Assembly: GCA_021018815.1 (NCBI GenBank)
Contig: JAITYX010000079.1
Coordinates: forward strand, 2,046,001 to 2,110,000
Direction: 5' to 3'
Source of the DNA: Talinum fruticosum
Taxonomy: Eukaryota > Streptophyta > Magnoliopsida > Caryophyllales > Talinaceae
DNA: 64,000 nt
The notes under the pieces are model-generated. The model was not told the DNA's origin. It made no database searches and saw only the letters and a list, made by a program, of their open reading frames with translations. Position numbers and translations under genes: made by a program. Positions 11,259-23,704 of the stretch are shown piece by piece; the first letter of the stretch is position 1; each line of letters starts with the position of its first letter.

Positions 11259-13448
11259 CACCTTCATTTCTGTTGGAACATTCTGCTAATTGGAGATTCT
11301 TCTTGATCTTATACATGATGAAGGAAATGTATTTTAATGCCCCCCTTTGCTGGTTGTATAATGCCATTCGATCTCGTAGTTGTAGATGTATGAGTCCTGG
11401 ATCCTTCTCTCTTCGTTGCGATTATTGGTTGGATGTTGTTTTGTTGGCATTGACCTCAGCGAGCTAAGGTACATTGATTAACATGATTTTTCTATGAATC
11501 AATATTGTGTGTTGTGTTCACTTCCATTTGATTTCAGCTAAGTTGTTGTGGTCAACAACAGAAGTGATACAAAATGCTTCTATTTTCTTCTTCTTCTTCT
11601 TCTTTTCCTGGTGATCCTTTTTAAATATAAATGACTGAATTAAAAGCAGTATTTGTTGCCGTAGCCGATATCATTATTAGAACTCCAAAAAAATTCTAAT
11701 TTGTAGTTTATATATTTTTTTGGTTTACAACAAATTCAGATAAAACTCGCCTTATTCGTAGTTTTTTCCCTTTTGTTTTTAACAAATTCAGATATACGTT
11801 AGGGCTCAAAGCTATGGCCTGTGGATAGGGTAGGCATTAATTCAATGGAGTAATTAATATTTAAGGAGATTCTTGGAGATCTACATTTTTTTCTACAATT
11901 TTGCTTGCAGCAAATTGTACAATTATGATATCTCTGGCTTGTTTTACATAATTATTCACGTAATTATAATTATTTCGACGATGATGATTGAATCTGTGTC
12001 AATTTTATATGTTTTAAAAACAATTTAAATTTATCTGAAACAATAAATAGACATGTTTTCAAATTAAGTCAAAATGTACCAATTTTACGTCACAATCGAA
12101 TTATGTCATGGTAGGTTTGTGCTTTATCTCAATAATAGAACATGGTTGTATGTGTCAAGTACTCAAGTTATATCGATTTCAACATATCAAATTTGAGATC
12201 TAATACAAGAAAAACTTTAGTCATAAGTATTATGCCGAAATCTCATCAATAAATTCCTTTCTTTTTTTTTTTTTTTCCCCACAAACGCTATCTTAAAAAT
12301 TGTTTAAAGTTACATGAAAATAATAAACAATATATTTTCACAAACGTACAGATTAAAATTTGTCGTTTTACGTTTATATTTCTCTCAACAATTCAACCTG
12401 TTGTATCATGTCACGTCAGGTTATGTGAGCTCTAATCATAATTATAACAGTGAGAATTATAATTTTTTAATATATTATTATTTAAAAGCCTAAATAAAAG
12501 CAGGAATTTTCTGACTGTCCAATAATGGTTTAAAAATTTTTATCCCCATGAGTGGAAGGCTCCACATGTTGACGAGAAGGAGACGTTTATGGCTTTATTA
12601 TGCCCACTTTTTCTAAGACATACTGATGACTTAATGGAGTAGCTTGCTTAAAAGTTATTGCCATTATTAATCCAATGTCATGGACCCCAAATTCCCAGGA
12701 CAACCCTTGCTTTGCCTTGAGAGAGATTATGAGCTTAAACTACTAATTCAGTCTTTTCTTATTAAAAAAAAAACCAACGTGAAGATGTTTGAGTATAGGT
12801 TTTCATGATCAACGTGATTTATAAAATTTTTCCATCTTAAGTAATTATATATTTTGATTACGGGACTTTATAATTTCGATGATAAGATTGAATAGGCTTA
12901 TTTGGATAATATTTATTTAGAGTTCTTACTCTTGGAGCTCTTGATATTCAAACCCCCTTTTTCCGATTCAAAAATACTTAACAATGACATTCATGAGTCA
13001 TGACGAGAGAGTGAAAGATGTCATTAAAGTTGACAGTTGATGGACCAAAAGCCAAACGAAAAAGCTCGGGTTGTGTAAAAGTCACCCCAAAAGAAATTTA
13101 AATGAAAAAAATCAAGAACAAACATATATAATACAAAAAAAAAAACCCTTAACTTTTTGCTTAAGGCTGCACGATATTCTTTTAGTCTACCATGAGAAAT
13201 TGAGAACCAACATGTAAAGCAAAGAAACTAAAAATAAAGCCGAGAGGGAATTAAATGAGAGTAAAAAAACAAAATAGCCAGCTTGAAATAAAACAGACAA
13301 GGAAAAGAGTGAATAGCAAACAAGGAATACCCCTTGAAATTAAACAAAGCAAAAACCAACCCAAACAAATTGGAATTGTGTCAACCCTAGGGAAACCCCA
13401 AAACCAAGAACAACCTTCGAGTCTGCTATATCGTTTGTTTCACACATC
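11259..13448. other. Gene-free AT-rich intergenic stretch
   Basis: The first 300 bases are likely 3' UTR of the microprotein gene. There is a (TTC)n run near 11585-11606 and several poly-T or poly-A tracts (about 12260 and 13137). No open frame, RNA gene or transposon end was recognised. Confidence 0.6.
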
Positions 13449-13456
13449 TATATAAA
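13449..13456 (+). promoter_or_regulatory. TATA box of the RTM2-like gene
   Basis: TATATAAA in a good context (cTATATAAAccc), 146 bases before the ATG. Initiation about 30 bases downstream would leave a leader of roughly 120 bases. Confidence 0.5.
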
Positions 13457-13601
13457 CCCTATATTACCCTAGACAAAAATCATATCAAGCTCACGTTAAC
13501 GAAAAGCCTGTTTATTTTAGTGTTTTATTGAATATAAACCGTAACTTATATATATACATTGGTATATATAGTTAATATCCTTTAGAATTTGATTCAAATT
13601 T

Positions 13602-14906
13602 ATGGCCATGAGTATGAGGTCAAGAGGAGGATCAACAACTAACCGTTCAAGACATGGTGTTCGTCCTGTGTATGAAGAATTCCAGCCTATGTCTGAGTGG
13701 AAACATGAAGAAGGAGCTGATATACTGCTCTATCATCTACCAGGTACTTTCCTTCCTGTTGTGGAGTTTGCATATAATGTACCTTAAACTTGATAGATTA
13801 ATCAAGTTAAATTAATGTTTTAGGCCCATGTTACAATCTAGTCGCCTTATTTAGTGAGTCGGGTACTCGGATCTATGTTGACTCATCTCAATCACATAAT
13901 ATTGCGCTCTTTTTTTTACTTTAATTTACTAACTTCTCACAGTTGAGCATGACCATGAAGCCATTTTTATCTAGCTAGTCTAGGAATAAAATTTATATAT
14001 ATTAGCAATTTAATTATGACCAAATCTTCAAAATTGTCTTCATCAAAAGTTCTAAATTGGCATTATTATTTATAAGATAAAATAAGAATAAGAATAATAA
14101 TTTCTGCAATTAACACCTACCTGGGATCTTTCTGCAGGGTTTGTTAAAGAACAAATTAGAATCCTAGCTGAAAGCAAGAGGGTCTTAAGACTGTTTGGAG
14201 AACGCTTCATTGGAGGCAACAAATGGAGTCGTTTTCAGGATGAAATTGTGGTGCCGGAAGACTGCAATATGAGTGAGATTCGAGCTCGATTTGAGGTTGG
14301 AATTCTGCGAATTATAATGCCAAAGAAAACGATCACCCCTTCTGGCAAACGTACATCGGCTGAAGATCGTGAAGCCCCTAAAACAAGCATGCCAAAACCC
14401 GACTTACATACACCTACTCAAGGTCAAGATCAATCCGGTGTAGCTCAGGGAGCCCCTATAACTAGCATGCCAAAACCCGACTTACATACACCATATCAAT
14501 CCGGTGCAGCTCAGGGAGCTGTTAAAACTAGCATGCCAAAACCCGAGTTACAAACAAAACCAGAAAAGCTTCAAGAAAGCACATCAACAAATGATCAAAA
14601 CCGAGCTCGAGTGCAAGAAGAAGATAGAAAGCACGAAGAGACTTTTGATCACGACAAAGAGAAGACGATAGAAACTTACACAAGGGGTAAAGAAGAAACT
14701 CCAAATGCAAAGGAGACAAGTGAGGTTTTGGGAAAAAGAAGGAAACTAATTATAGGCCTGAGGAGATGAACAAAGGGGTGATTAAGAGTCCACTTCCGAG
14801 GAGTTTGGATGAAGATAGGCAGCTGTTAGTGAACATGGGTGTGGCTGTTTTGGTGATTGTGGGTCTTGGAGCTTATATATCATACTCACTTGGCTCCTCT
14901 ATATAA
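13602..14906 (+). CDS. RTM2-like small-HSP-domain protein with C-terminal membrane anchor, one frameshift
   Basis: Resembles RESTRICTED TEV MOVEMENT 2, a phloem membrane protein that limits long-distance potyvirus movement; many homologues have other or unknown roles. Exons 13602-13743 and 14138-14906. The N-terminal alpha-crystallin-type domain runs over residues 20-115, with VYEEFQPMSEWKHEEGAD, LRLFGER, KWSRFQDEIVVPED and GILRIIMPKKTI. Residues about 129-195 hold three copies of a TSMPKP[DE]L[HQ]T repeat, then a charged linker. The membrane anchor NMGVAVLVIVGLGAYISYSL and short tail are in another frame from the rest. The open frame stops at 14767-14769, but one added A in the run at 14733-14737 joins linker to anchor and gives 303 aa. 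Without it the protein would lack its anchor. The conserved anchor frame argues for a sequence error or a very recent mutation. Confidence 0.82.
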
Positions 14907-16562
14907 TGCCATCATGATTTGATTATCTTTATTTGTCTTCCAACAAATCTCACTTGTAAATATTTGTGTTCATGTGTTAGATTAAATTTCTAATTGTCTA
15001 TGTACTCTTTTATTTTAAAAGATTTGAATAATTTATTTAGAAGGTAAGAATTTCATTGGAAAAAGAGTTATGATATAAAATCTCCATCTTATTAATTTAT
15101 TTAAAATTTAAATTTTATAATTTTTTGATATTTCTCATCACCTACATATACAAATTTGTCCAAAATTAAGAATTCTAATGATTTCAGATAACATATATTC
15201 ATTTATCAATTTTGAGGGTATTCGATAAAATTAACCAATCATTTAAAGTTAGTGGTTAGTATGCCGAAATTTGAGGTAATTCGTTACACCATCATCAAAA
15301 TTGACAAGTCAAAAATTGTTTTAAACATATGTAATATAATGACATTAATTAATAGGCAACATTTAAACTGAGGAGTTTTTTAAAAAATTTTACAAACCGG
15401 TCAATTGATGGATCCGAATGTTGACCCGCTGCTACAGTGGGTTCTGACGACGTTACTCATAGGATGCATTCAAGCATAGCTAGTTTAGCCATTGCCTTCC
15501 AAATGTTGTCACTTTTTGCAGGACTTCATTTCTTCAATCCGTCCCTTGTCCTACTGCTTCGGGGCAGAGAGAGAGAGGGAGGATTAGTGCAGTGTATATA
15601 ATCCACAAGTCCATGTCTTGGGGCTGCTTTAGTCAGCATATTCTCTCTCCTCTGAAAAATCCCAAATTAACAAATTTGTAAATTAACTACTTTTTCCTGG
15701 ATCAGCTAAGCTTTAGCTCTTTTCTTTTTGCTTCAGTAAGCTGCTAAAATTCCCATTTCTTTATTCCTTTTACACCCCCAGATTTCCCCCATTTCCTGTC
15801 TGTAGTTCAATACACACTCCCTTCTCCCCTCTCGCTTTCTCTCTCTATTGCTAATTCATTCTTTTTCCCATTTACTTTTCTTCAAAAATCTGACAAAAAT
15901 GCTATCTTGGTGTTTCAGATCATACCTAGATCCTGTCAGTTAGCTCACCCCTAACTCAACTGACCCTATACTTTTCGCGATTCTTATTGGCTACGAACGA
16001 GGTACACAAGAAAACCTAAAGTAATTTTGCCCATTTCGTTTATTTTGGTGAAAGGTCCCTTTTACTGACCCAATCTCTGGGTTTAGCTTGAAGGTTAAAT
16101 TTATTTTTCTGCTTTTTGTTGGGTGGTTGGGGTGGGGGAGTTTTAAATTTTGTAGTGGGTTGTTGATTATGAGTCAGAAGGGTGTGTATTTGTATTGTTA
16201 TACTAGAAAAAGCAAAGCACAATTTGTGAGTTTTGTGGGATAGAAGATTGTCTTTGATGTCAATCCAATTTGGGGTTTGCTTCTGATCTGGGTTTATGTG
16301 TAGGGTTTTTATTTTTGAATTTTAGTCTTTGCGGGTCTTGATAAAGTTTGTTTTTCTGGGAATCTAATTTGGATTTTCCTTTTTCGTGATCTGTGTTTTT
16401 GTCAAGGTTTTGTTCTGTTTAGAGAGGACAGTCTTCCAATTCCTATGCAGATGAGAAGTTCTGGGATTGGGGTTTTCTTGTTTGATTAATTGGGGTTTTC
16501 TTTGGGGACCCTTTTGGGTTGAACGGGAACACTCGCTTCTTACTTTATATATCTGCAAAGAT
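14907..16562 (+). other. Intergenic DNA and long leader of the PP2A B' gene
   Basis: 14907-15400 is AT-rich with no signal. From about 15550 to 16000 the sequence is rich in CT and CCC runs, like a plant promoter and 5' UTR. A donor-like gag|gtacac near 15999 suggests a leader intron ending shortly before the ATG at 16563; the acceptor was not fixed. Confidence 0.5.
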
Positions 16563-18987
16563 ATGATAAAGCAGATACTGGGTAGGCTTCCAAAGAAGCC
16601 ATCTAAGTCAGCTGAAGCCCGTGATGCTCTCTCTTCTAGTGCTTTAACTGCTTCCAGAAGTAATGATTCAGCAACCCATAAATCAGGAAATGGGAAAGAT
16701 GTGTCTCATCAAGTTCTCCACCTATCATCGAATTCGGGTTGGTTCATGGAAATAAGTATACCCAGATGGAGGATTCACAAGCAAATGACAACTTGGTTAC
16801 CAGTTCCTTTGAGGCATTGCCAAGTTTCAGGGATGTTCCAAGCTCTGAGAAGCTAAATTTGTTTATAAAGAAGGTCCATTTGTGTTGCATTATTTTCGAT
16901 TTCACTGACCCCTCAAAGAACCTGAAGGAGAAGGAGATCAAGAGACAAACATTACTTGAGCTTGTGGATTATGTTAGTTCTGCTATTGGGAAGTTCCCTG
17001 AAAATGCTATGCAAGAAGTCATTAGAATGGTGTCTGTAAACTTGTTTAGGTCACCTGCGGCCCAGCCCCGTGAAAACAAGGCTTCAGAAGCTTATGATTT
17101 GGATGAGGAGGAGCCTTTGGTGGATCCAGCATGGCCTCATTTGCAGATTGTTTATGAATTCTTCTTGAGGTTTGTGGCATCACCTGAGACGGATACAAAA
17201 CTGGCTAAGAGGTATATTGATCATGGCTTTATTCTGAGGTTGTTGGATCTATTTGATTCTGAAGATCCTAGAGAGAGGGAGTACCTGAAAACAATTCTTC
17301 ATCGAATCTATGGGAAGTTTATGGTACATAGACCATTTATTAGGAAATCGATAAACAATATCTTTTATCGTTTTGTATTTGAAACAGAGAAGTTTAATGG
17401 GGTTGCTGAGCTTTTGGAAGTCTTGGGTAGTATCATTAATGGTTTTGCTTTGCCTCTAAAAGAGGAGCACAAGTTGTTCCTTGTTCGTGTTCTTATTCCC
17501 CTTCACAAACCAAAGTGCTTGCCTATTTATCATCAGCAATTATCATATTGCATCACTCAGTTTGTCGAGAAAGACAGCAAGCTTGCTGACACTGTAATTA
17601 GGGGCTTATTGAAGTACTGGCCAATCACAAATAGTTCGAAGGAAGTCATGTTCCTTGGTGAACTGGAAGAGGTTTTGGAAGCAACCCAACTGCCTGAATT
17701 CCAGCGATGTATGGTGCCATTGTTTCGTCGTATTGCTCGTTGCTTGAGCAGCTCCCACTTTCAGGTGATTGCTATTTCTCAATGTCTCCTTTGTTGCAAT
17801 ATACTAATTCCTAATCTGAAAATTGGAATTTTTGGTCTCTAGACTATACTATTATGTATCACTGGGAGAATCCAGAGTGGTATATTTTGATGCTCTTCTT
17901 TTCCCTCCTTATATCTTGTGGAACCTTGGTTCTGGGTGTTCTTGTTTGATCGAAGCGTGTGCATTCCCATCTTAATTTGATTCCCTGTATTTCTGTCCTG
18001 TCTCGCTTGTGTTTCCATATCCCCGCCCCGGTTGGCATGAGCTTGGCACAATCAAGAATTCTCTGAGGTAGTTTAGCGCTAAACATGCTCTTATATTCTT
18101 TGTTTTCAGCATAGTTGGAGAAGCTTGTATGCACAATATTCATAAGTTTGGGAAATTAGTCGGGCTTATTTTATTTTTCTTGGAGGCGAGTACTCAATGT
18201 TCTGCTGCAGGAAGTTACTCTTCTTTCAAAGTTACTCTTCTTTCAGCTTGAGTATTTACAAGTGCACGGTGCACCGTGCTGGATATCAAGTGCCGTTCAG
18301 TTTCACAACAATATAATGCTATATTTCAGACCTGTATACATAAAATCTAGTATATCGCTTTCAAAATATCAGTGTAAAGCAAAATTTGTAAAAATCAGTG
18401 AACTGATTGAGGGCTTTGGCTCTCTAATTGAGAGTTAGGAAGTTGAAACTAATTCATAGCGGCCATGGGTCGTGTCTGTAATTAGTAATTAGCAGTATTG
18501 TTGGGTCCCTAATTTTTTTTCACAAAACCTTCACTCTGATCTTGGTCTTACCTTCTCTCAAGTAGCGCGATTAAGCTTACGTCTCTTTTGACTTATTCTT
18601 TGGTTGATTTCGTGCTCCACTTTGTAGGTGGCAGAACGGGCATTGTACCTTTGGAGCAATGATCACATAGAGAATTTGATCAGACAAAATCGTCAGGTTA
18701 TATTGCCCATAATTTTTCCTGCATTGGAGAAAAATTGTCGTACCCACTGGAATCAGGCCGTCCAGAGCTTGACTCTGAATGTGCGGAAGCTTTTCTCCGA
18801 CACTGATCCTGAGCTTTTCGACGAGTGCTTGCATAAGTTCCAGGAAGATGAAGCTAAAGAACAAGAGCTCAAAGCAAAACAAGTAGCCACGTGGAAGCGC
18901 TTAGAGGAGATTGTCTCAAGTGAGACCCCGAGCGCTGAACTGGCCTTGGCTCCTCAGAGTGCTGCTGTTCAAACAGTCTCGAGTTAA
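16563..18987 (+). CDS. PP2A B' (B56) regulatory subunit, theta/eta-type, one frameshift
   Basis: Regulatory subunit that gives protein phosphatase 2A its substrate choice. Exons 16563-17764 and 18628-18987. The start [18 protein letters not shown] is typical of the plant B' clade. The B56 HEAT-like core follows: [86 protein letters not shown] and [11 protein letters not shown]. Exon 2 has [30 protein letters not shown] and ATWKRLEEI. The first 59 codons are in one frame and the rest in another; one extra base in the G-run at 16736-16738 restores 520 aa, in line with 490-520 in the family. Theta, eta and related members cannot be separated by eye. Confidence 0.92.
18264..18279. repeat. Perfect 16-bp palindrome in the PP2A B' intron
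   Basis: GCACGGTGCACCGTGC equals its own reverse complement and is unusually GC-rich for its surroundings. It lies in the only intron of the gene. Function unknown; possibly chance. Confidence 0.5.
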
Positions 18988-19690
18988 AACTCGGCTTACT
19001 TAGGCTGGTAGATTGATCTTCGATGATTGAAATGATGAAATCGGATGACATGGGTATGTCCTTTGGGGAAAATGCTGGATCTCATGTCCTTCCCCACTTG
19101 CTTTTTCGTGTGGAAAATACAAGGGTGGATTGACCATCTCTTATGCTAAAACATGCAATATCGACTAGTGCCTGCTGTCTGAATCTGGAATTATTGCGGC
19201 TGTGCTCTTTTATGATGGCTGTACATTACGGTGGAGTATACAGATGGGTCACAAATTCCAGGTACTTAGCCACATTGGGGTTGTATTATCTGTTTTTATT
19301 TACATTTATTGTATTTAATATTACTCCACTTGGCCATTATATGCAATATACATATGTGTATCTTCTCGACAGTTTCTGTGATGATCCTATCATTTAGTTT
19401 CATTTCTGTTCGCACATTTGATTCTTGAAACTTATGAACTTTTTTTGACCTTTGGTGGTGAAAAGAAAGATGATTTAGCTCTCATTAGAAACTATTACTG
19501 ATAGTTGTGCACTATAGCAACTTTTTCTTGAGTTTTGGGCATTGACGATTGAGAATGCAAATCGAAGATAGTGTGCAGAAGATGTACTCACTTGCACAGA
19601 CTGTATTCGTGAGCTCCCTCAAAGCTTGGGGGTTTCCCCTGAAAATATGCTAATGGCAAATGGGCAATTCGGTTCATATAATTGTTGTTG

Positions 19691-19737
<47 letters not shown>

Positions 19738-21501
19738 AAGTCTCCGGTTGAGAAAAACCAGAGTTGACGCAATTGGGGTTGTTCGTGTTTGTACACATGT
19801 CATATTCAGGTTTACAGTCAATTTGTCCAGTATGTTGATGAAAAGATGCAGTATTGTGGGTTAAGCTCTGTTTGTATTGAGTCAATTTGGTTTGGGTCAA
19901 AGTCAGGTTGCCCGTGTTTTAAGTTTGGATGATTGGATCAGATTTGATTATGGGTAATTAGGATTGCTTAATCTGGTACAGCTCAGCTTTAGGCAGATCT
20001 GGACAGATGAGAAAAATAAGGCTCCTCATCTGTCCTCTCTCTTGGGTTACACCATTTTTCTGTGTGTCTCAGGTGTGGACATGTCCTGGTCAATGAACAT
20101 AGCTTGCATTATGCTCTGAGTTTATTGATGTACACTCTTGACAGCGTGTCCATGAGTAATTGACCCGTCTGCTATCAAAATGGAGGGGTCACTTTCGATG
20201 TCTGAGCACGTATCTTCATCATCGTTCATGCCATGTTTGCGTTTTTACCAAGAATTTGTTGAGTAGGAACTTGACGTGAATCTTGTAGCTAAATGGTGAA
20301 AGATGGATATAAGGACTGATAAGTTCATATAGAAGCAGAACCACAAGAGGTTCTGAAGATGTGCCTTCCCTATTGCCCTCTTTTGCAGGATTGATTGGGT
20401 CAAGATTTGATGTTGTGACTCAGCAGTTCATTTCCTCCCTACTTTGCGTGAACTCTGTGGGGTAATTTGAGTCGGGTTGGGACAAGAACTTGACCAAGAA
20501 GTTGGCTCGTTATTTGATCTGATCCTGACTAAATTCACTGGAATATATTTCTATCCAATTAATATTGATTACATTTCTTGACAATCTTATTAAAGCAAAC
20601 CTGACAGCCCGAGCGATCCAAACTCAACCTGCAAACCTTGAATATTCTTTCGATTTGTTAGCTTTGGTATGGTTTTTTCAACTTTTTATTTTGTTGGAAA
20701 AATCCAAGAGCAGGTGAGAACTCCAAAGGTGTAATTGTGATTGTGATTGGCTCTAACTGTGTAAAGAACAAACAATGCTGAAATGACTCATCAGGTGATT
20801 GACTACTCGATCCTTGTTAATGGGTCACCAAATCGCTGCATTAGATTTGCATGGCCACCACCACCATATTCATAATCTCAGGTTTGAATGGACAAATTTG
20901 CCAAATTTCAAAAGCATCTCGTAACTTGCCTCATTGCTTCATATCATGCAAAATCATGGCGGAATTTGTCAAGATTTTTATGACCTCCCCCCCAAAAAAA
21001 TATACAAAGAACGACGAAATTTTAATCGAGGTCTCTGATGGTAATTTTAGATTGAAATACTCTACACATACAAATGATGTTCCCTGTGATCTATCACAAA
21101 AGAGTCAAACTGTTTTTAGATTATATTATTAAAAGATACGGAAAAAAATACTTGTGTATTTTACTCTGTATATTATATATATATATATATCCTTGTCTCA
21201 AGATTTAGCGAGTAATCTCCTGACTTCAACACGAAGAGGGGAATCGGCAACAACAGTTAGCGACAGACATCATCATCTTTCATCACCACCATTGCATTTT
21301 CACATGCACAAATCGCACATGGAGAGAGACTTGAGGATTTACCAGCTCAGATTGCCATATATCCGTTTGTACAAAATCTAAGACATTTCCATCAAACAAA
21401 TTCTTCTTCTATATATATATAGAGAGAGAGGTTTGGTGATTGACATGAGCATAATTAGTTGCGAACTATAGAAATATTAGTAGATTTTATACAAACAAAC
21501 A
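18988..21501. other. 3' region of PP2A B' and promoter of the acyltransferase
   Basis: About 2.5 kb without a supported gene. 19870-19960 and 20390-20650 contain GGGTCAA/TTGGGTC-type words like those in other islands of the window (see findings). A (TA)n run lies at about 21173-21192, and a run of agagag at 21420-21430 precedes the acyltransferase ATG. Confidence 0.55.
19682..19736. repeat. (TTG)n(TTA)n microsatellite
   Basis: Four TTG units followed by about fourteen TTA/ATT units, 55 bases in all. It explains a poly-asparagine open frame on the minus strand, which is not a gene. A good polymorphic marker. Confidence 0.95.
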
Positions 21502-23309
21502 ATGGGTTCTCTAATGAAGGTTTCAAGAGTGGCTAGGAATTACATAAAACCATCCTCACCCACCCCGCATCATCTTAAGACCTTCAAACTCTCCCTCGTG
21601 GACCAACTTGCTCCATCCGTCTACAACCCCATGGTGTTCTTCTACCCGATGAAGGGCACCCATGACCCTCGTTCTGAGGCAAATGCTAGATGTCGACACC
21701 TGCGTAAGTCCCTCTCCCACTTCCTCACCCGCTTCTATCCTTTTGCGGGGAGGATTAAGGACCATGTTTCCATCGATTGTAACGATACTGGGGTTGAATT
21801 TTTGGAAGCTAAGGTGAATAGCTGTCTAGAGGATGTCCTTAGGCAGCCCCATCCCAATGCCCTAAAGCAATTTCTCCCGGTTGATATTGAGTCTGAGGGC
21901 ATGAGGGCGTCCAATCATTTGGTACATGTCCAAACTAGCACATTCGAGTGTGGTGGGATGGCATTAGGTGTATGTTGGTCGCACAAGATCACTGATGGTG
22001 GGACGGTCTCTACGTTCATGAAGGGGTGGTCCTCTATGGCCTCTGGGTTGGCCAATGAGGTGATTCCAGAGTATGGAGCCTCATCCCTGTTCCCTCCTAC
22101 TGACTCCTCCATCACAAAACACACGTTGAAGCTAGAAACAGATAGGACTGCCACAAAGAGGTTCGTGTTTGATCGATCAAAGATCATGAAGCTCAAAGCT
22201 AGAGCCGCAAGTGTGGAGGTGCCTGAACCTACTCGAGTTGAGGTTGTGTCATCGCTTCTATGGAAATGTGCAACAAGGGTAAAATTTCGAACTCTATCAA
22301 ATGAGTCATGAAATGCTTGCATAGTTTGTATAACTCATGAAACCAACTAATTCTTTTTGGTAAAGATAGGGAAAAAATTAAGCCATGCACCGGTTTGGTG
22401 ACGATGGTAAATGTGTCATGGGCTAAACTAGTACAATAACTCAATAAGCCTAGTTAGCCAATTTTATGAATTAATCTAAATTAAGTTGCATCCCGATGAA
22501 ACCAACGTGGCTTGCTTAATTTAGTACACCAAGTCAAGTCGGTCAACAACCTGAGACACCCAAGTTTGACCTGAGTTGAGGCTAATAAGTCAGCCCAATA
22601 GTTTGTGCACCACTAGACCTAAGTAATTAGCATAGGACTCAATTCATGTTTTAATTTGATCGCTAATAGCATGGAAATCAAGGCGGATTTAGGCTTATAC
22701 GATTAATTAAGAGCCTCTTTTATAACAAAAAAGTAATAAGTTTTCTTGTTATCATCCATAGGCTTCAAGAGCAACCTCAGGATTGCAACCACTGTCAGTG
22801 ATGTCCCAATCAATGAATATACGAAGAAGGACCTCCCCGCCATTGCCAGACACCATCATAGGCAACCTAGTGGGCTACTACATATCGAAGACCGAAGAAG
22901 ACAATGAAAACATAACATTGGCTTCCCTGGTAGCAAAGCAAAGGCGGGGTAAAACAGAGGTCACTGACAACTATGCCAAGAAGATTCAAGGGAGAACGCA
23001 AACTTGATTATTCGAGAGCTATTCAAAGAGTCCGCTAGCCTACTAAGGAGGGAAGACGTCGATTTCTTCAAGTGCCTTAGCACTTCCGGAGATGGGCTAT
23101 ATGAAGCTGATTTTGGGTGGGGGAAACCGATCTGGCAAAGCTTGGTTAGCTTAGGGTACAAGAATACTTTCGCATTGAGCCAAACTAGGGATGGTAGTGG
23201 AATTGAAGCTTGGGTGACCTTGAAAGGAGATGTCATGGATAGATTTGAGCGTGATCTTGAGCTCCTTGCTTTTGCTTCATGTAACCCTAGTGTTTTGGAA
23301 CTTGCTTAG
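21502..23309 (+). CDS. BAHD-family acyltransferase, one frameshift
   Basis: Cytosolic acyl-CoA-dependent O- or N-acyltransferase. Exons 21502-22278 and 22762-23309, split at the usual BAHD intron position after SLLWKCATR. The catalytic HxxxD is HKITD, His161 and Asp165, in CWSHKITDGG. The structural DFGWG motif is intact at about residue 376. The N-terminal MVFFYPMKG and FYPFAGRIKD are family hallmarks. The two halves of exon 2 lie in different frames: the first ends in TGA just after KKIQGRTQT, and the second continues LIIRELFKESASLLRRED. One added A in the AAA at 23000-23002 gives 441 aa, a normal BAHD length. By eye it resembles the clade of vinorine synthase and other alkaloid or alcohol acyltransferases; the substrate cannot be told. 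It converges with the PPR gene. Confidence 0.92.
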
Positions 23310-23704
23310 AGATGTGCTGTTGTAGGATGTTATGTTATCCAAGAGCTAAACCTAAATTTATCATATTCAGTAGTGATCGTGTAAATTCGTCATTGAAGAG
23401 CAAAGACGGAATAAATTCTTGATTTAGGGAGTGAAATTATACTTCATGTAGCCTTGTTGGTATATTAATCAGATATTGGCATGATGTAAAAGCCAACAAA
23501 ATCGGTGTCCTATCAACAAGGAACTTCAAAATAATATCTTGTTCATTTTTGTTTAAGTAAGAGTACGAACTGTAAAAGACAACCCAACAAGCCTATAGAC
23601 ATTTGGGAATCAGTTGTTGATTGATAATTTAGAAGCAAGAAACGTACAAAGTAACCAAAAAGGAGTATGAAATGTCTTCCATTCCAAAATCAAGCATCAA
23701 TTAT
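23310..23704. other. Shared 3' region of two convergent genes
   Basis: 395 bases between the acyltransferase stop and the PPR stop. AT-rich, with ordinary 3' UTR character and no other feature seen. Confidence 0.6.

Noticed and set aside
19143..19397. 84-codon frame downstream of PP2A B'
   Set aside because: Hydrophobic, low-information text in the probable 3' UTR with no homologue I recognise.
19588..19821. Minus-strand open frame with a long asparagine run
   Set aside because: It is only the translation of the TTA microsatellite at 19682-19736; no domain and no start context.
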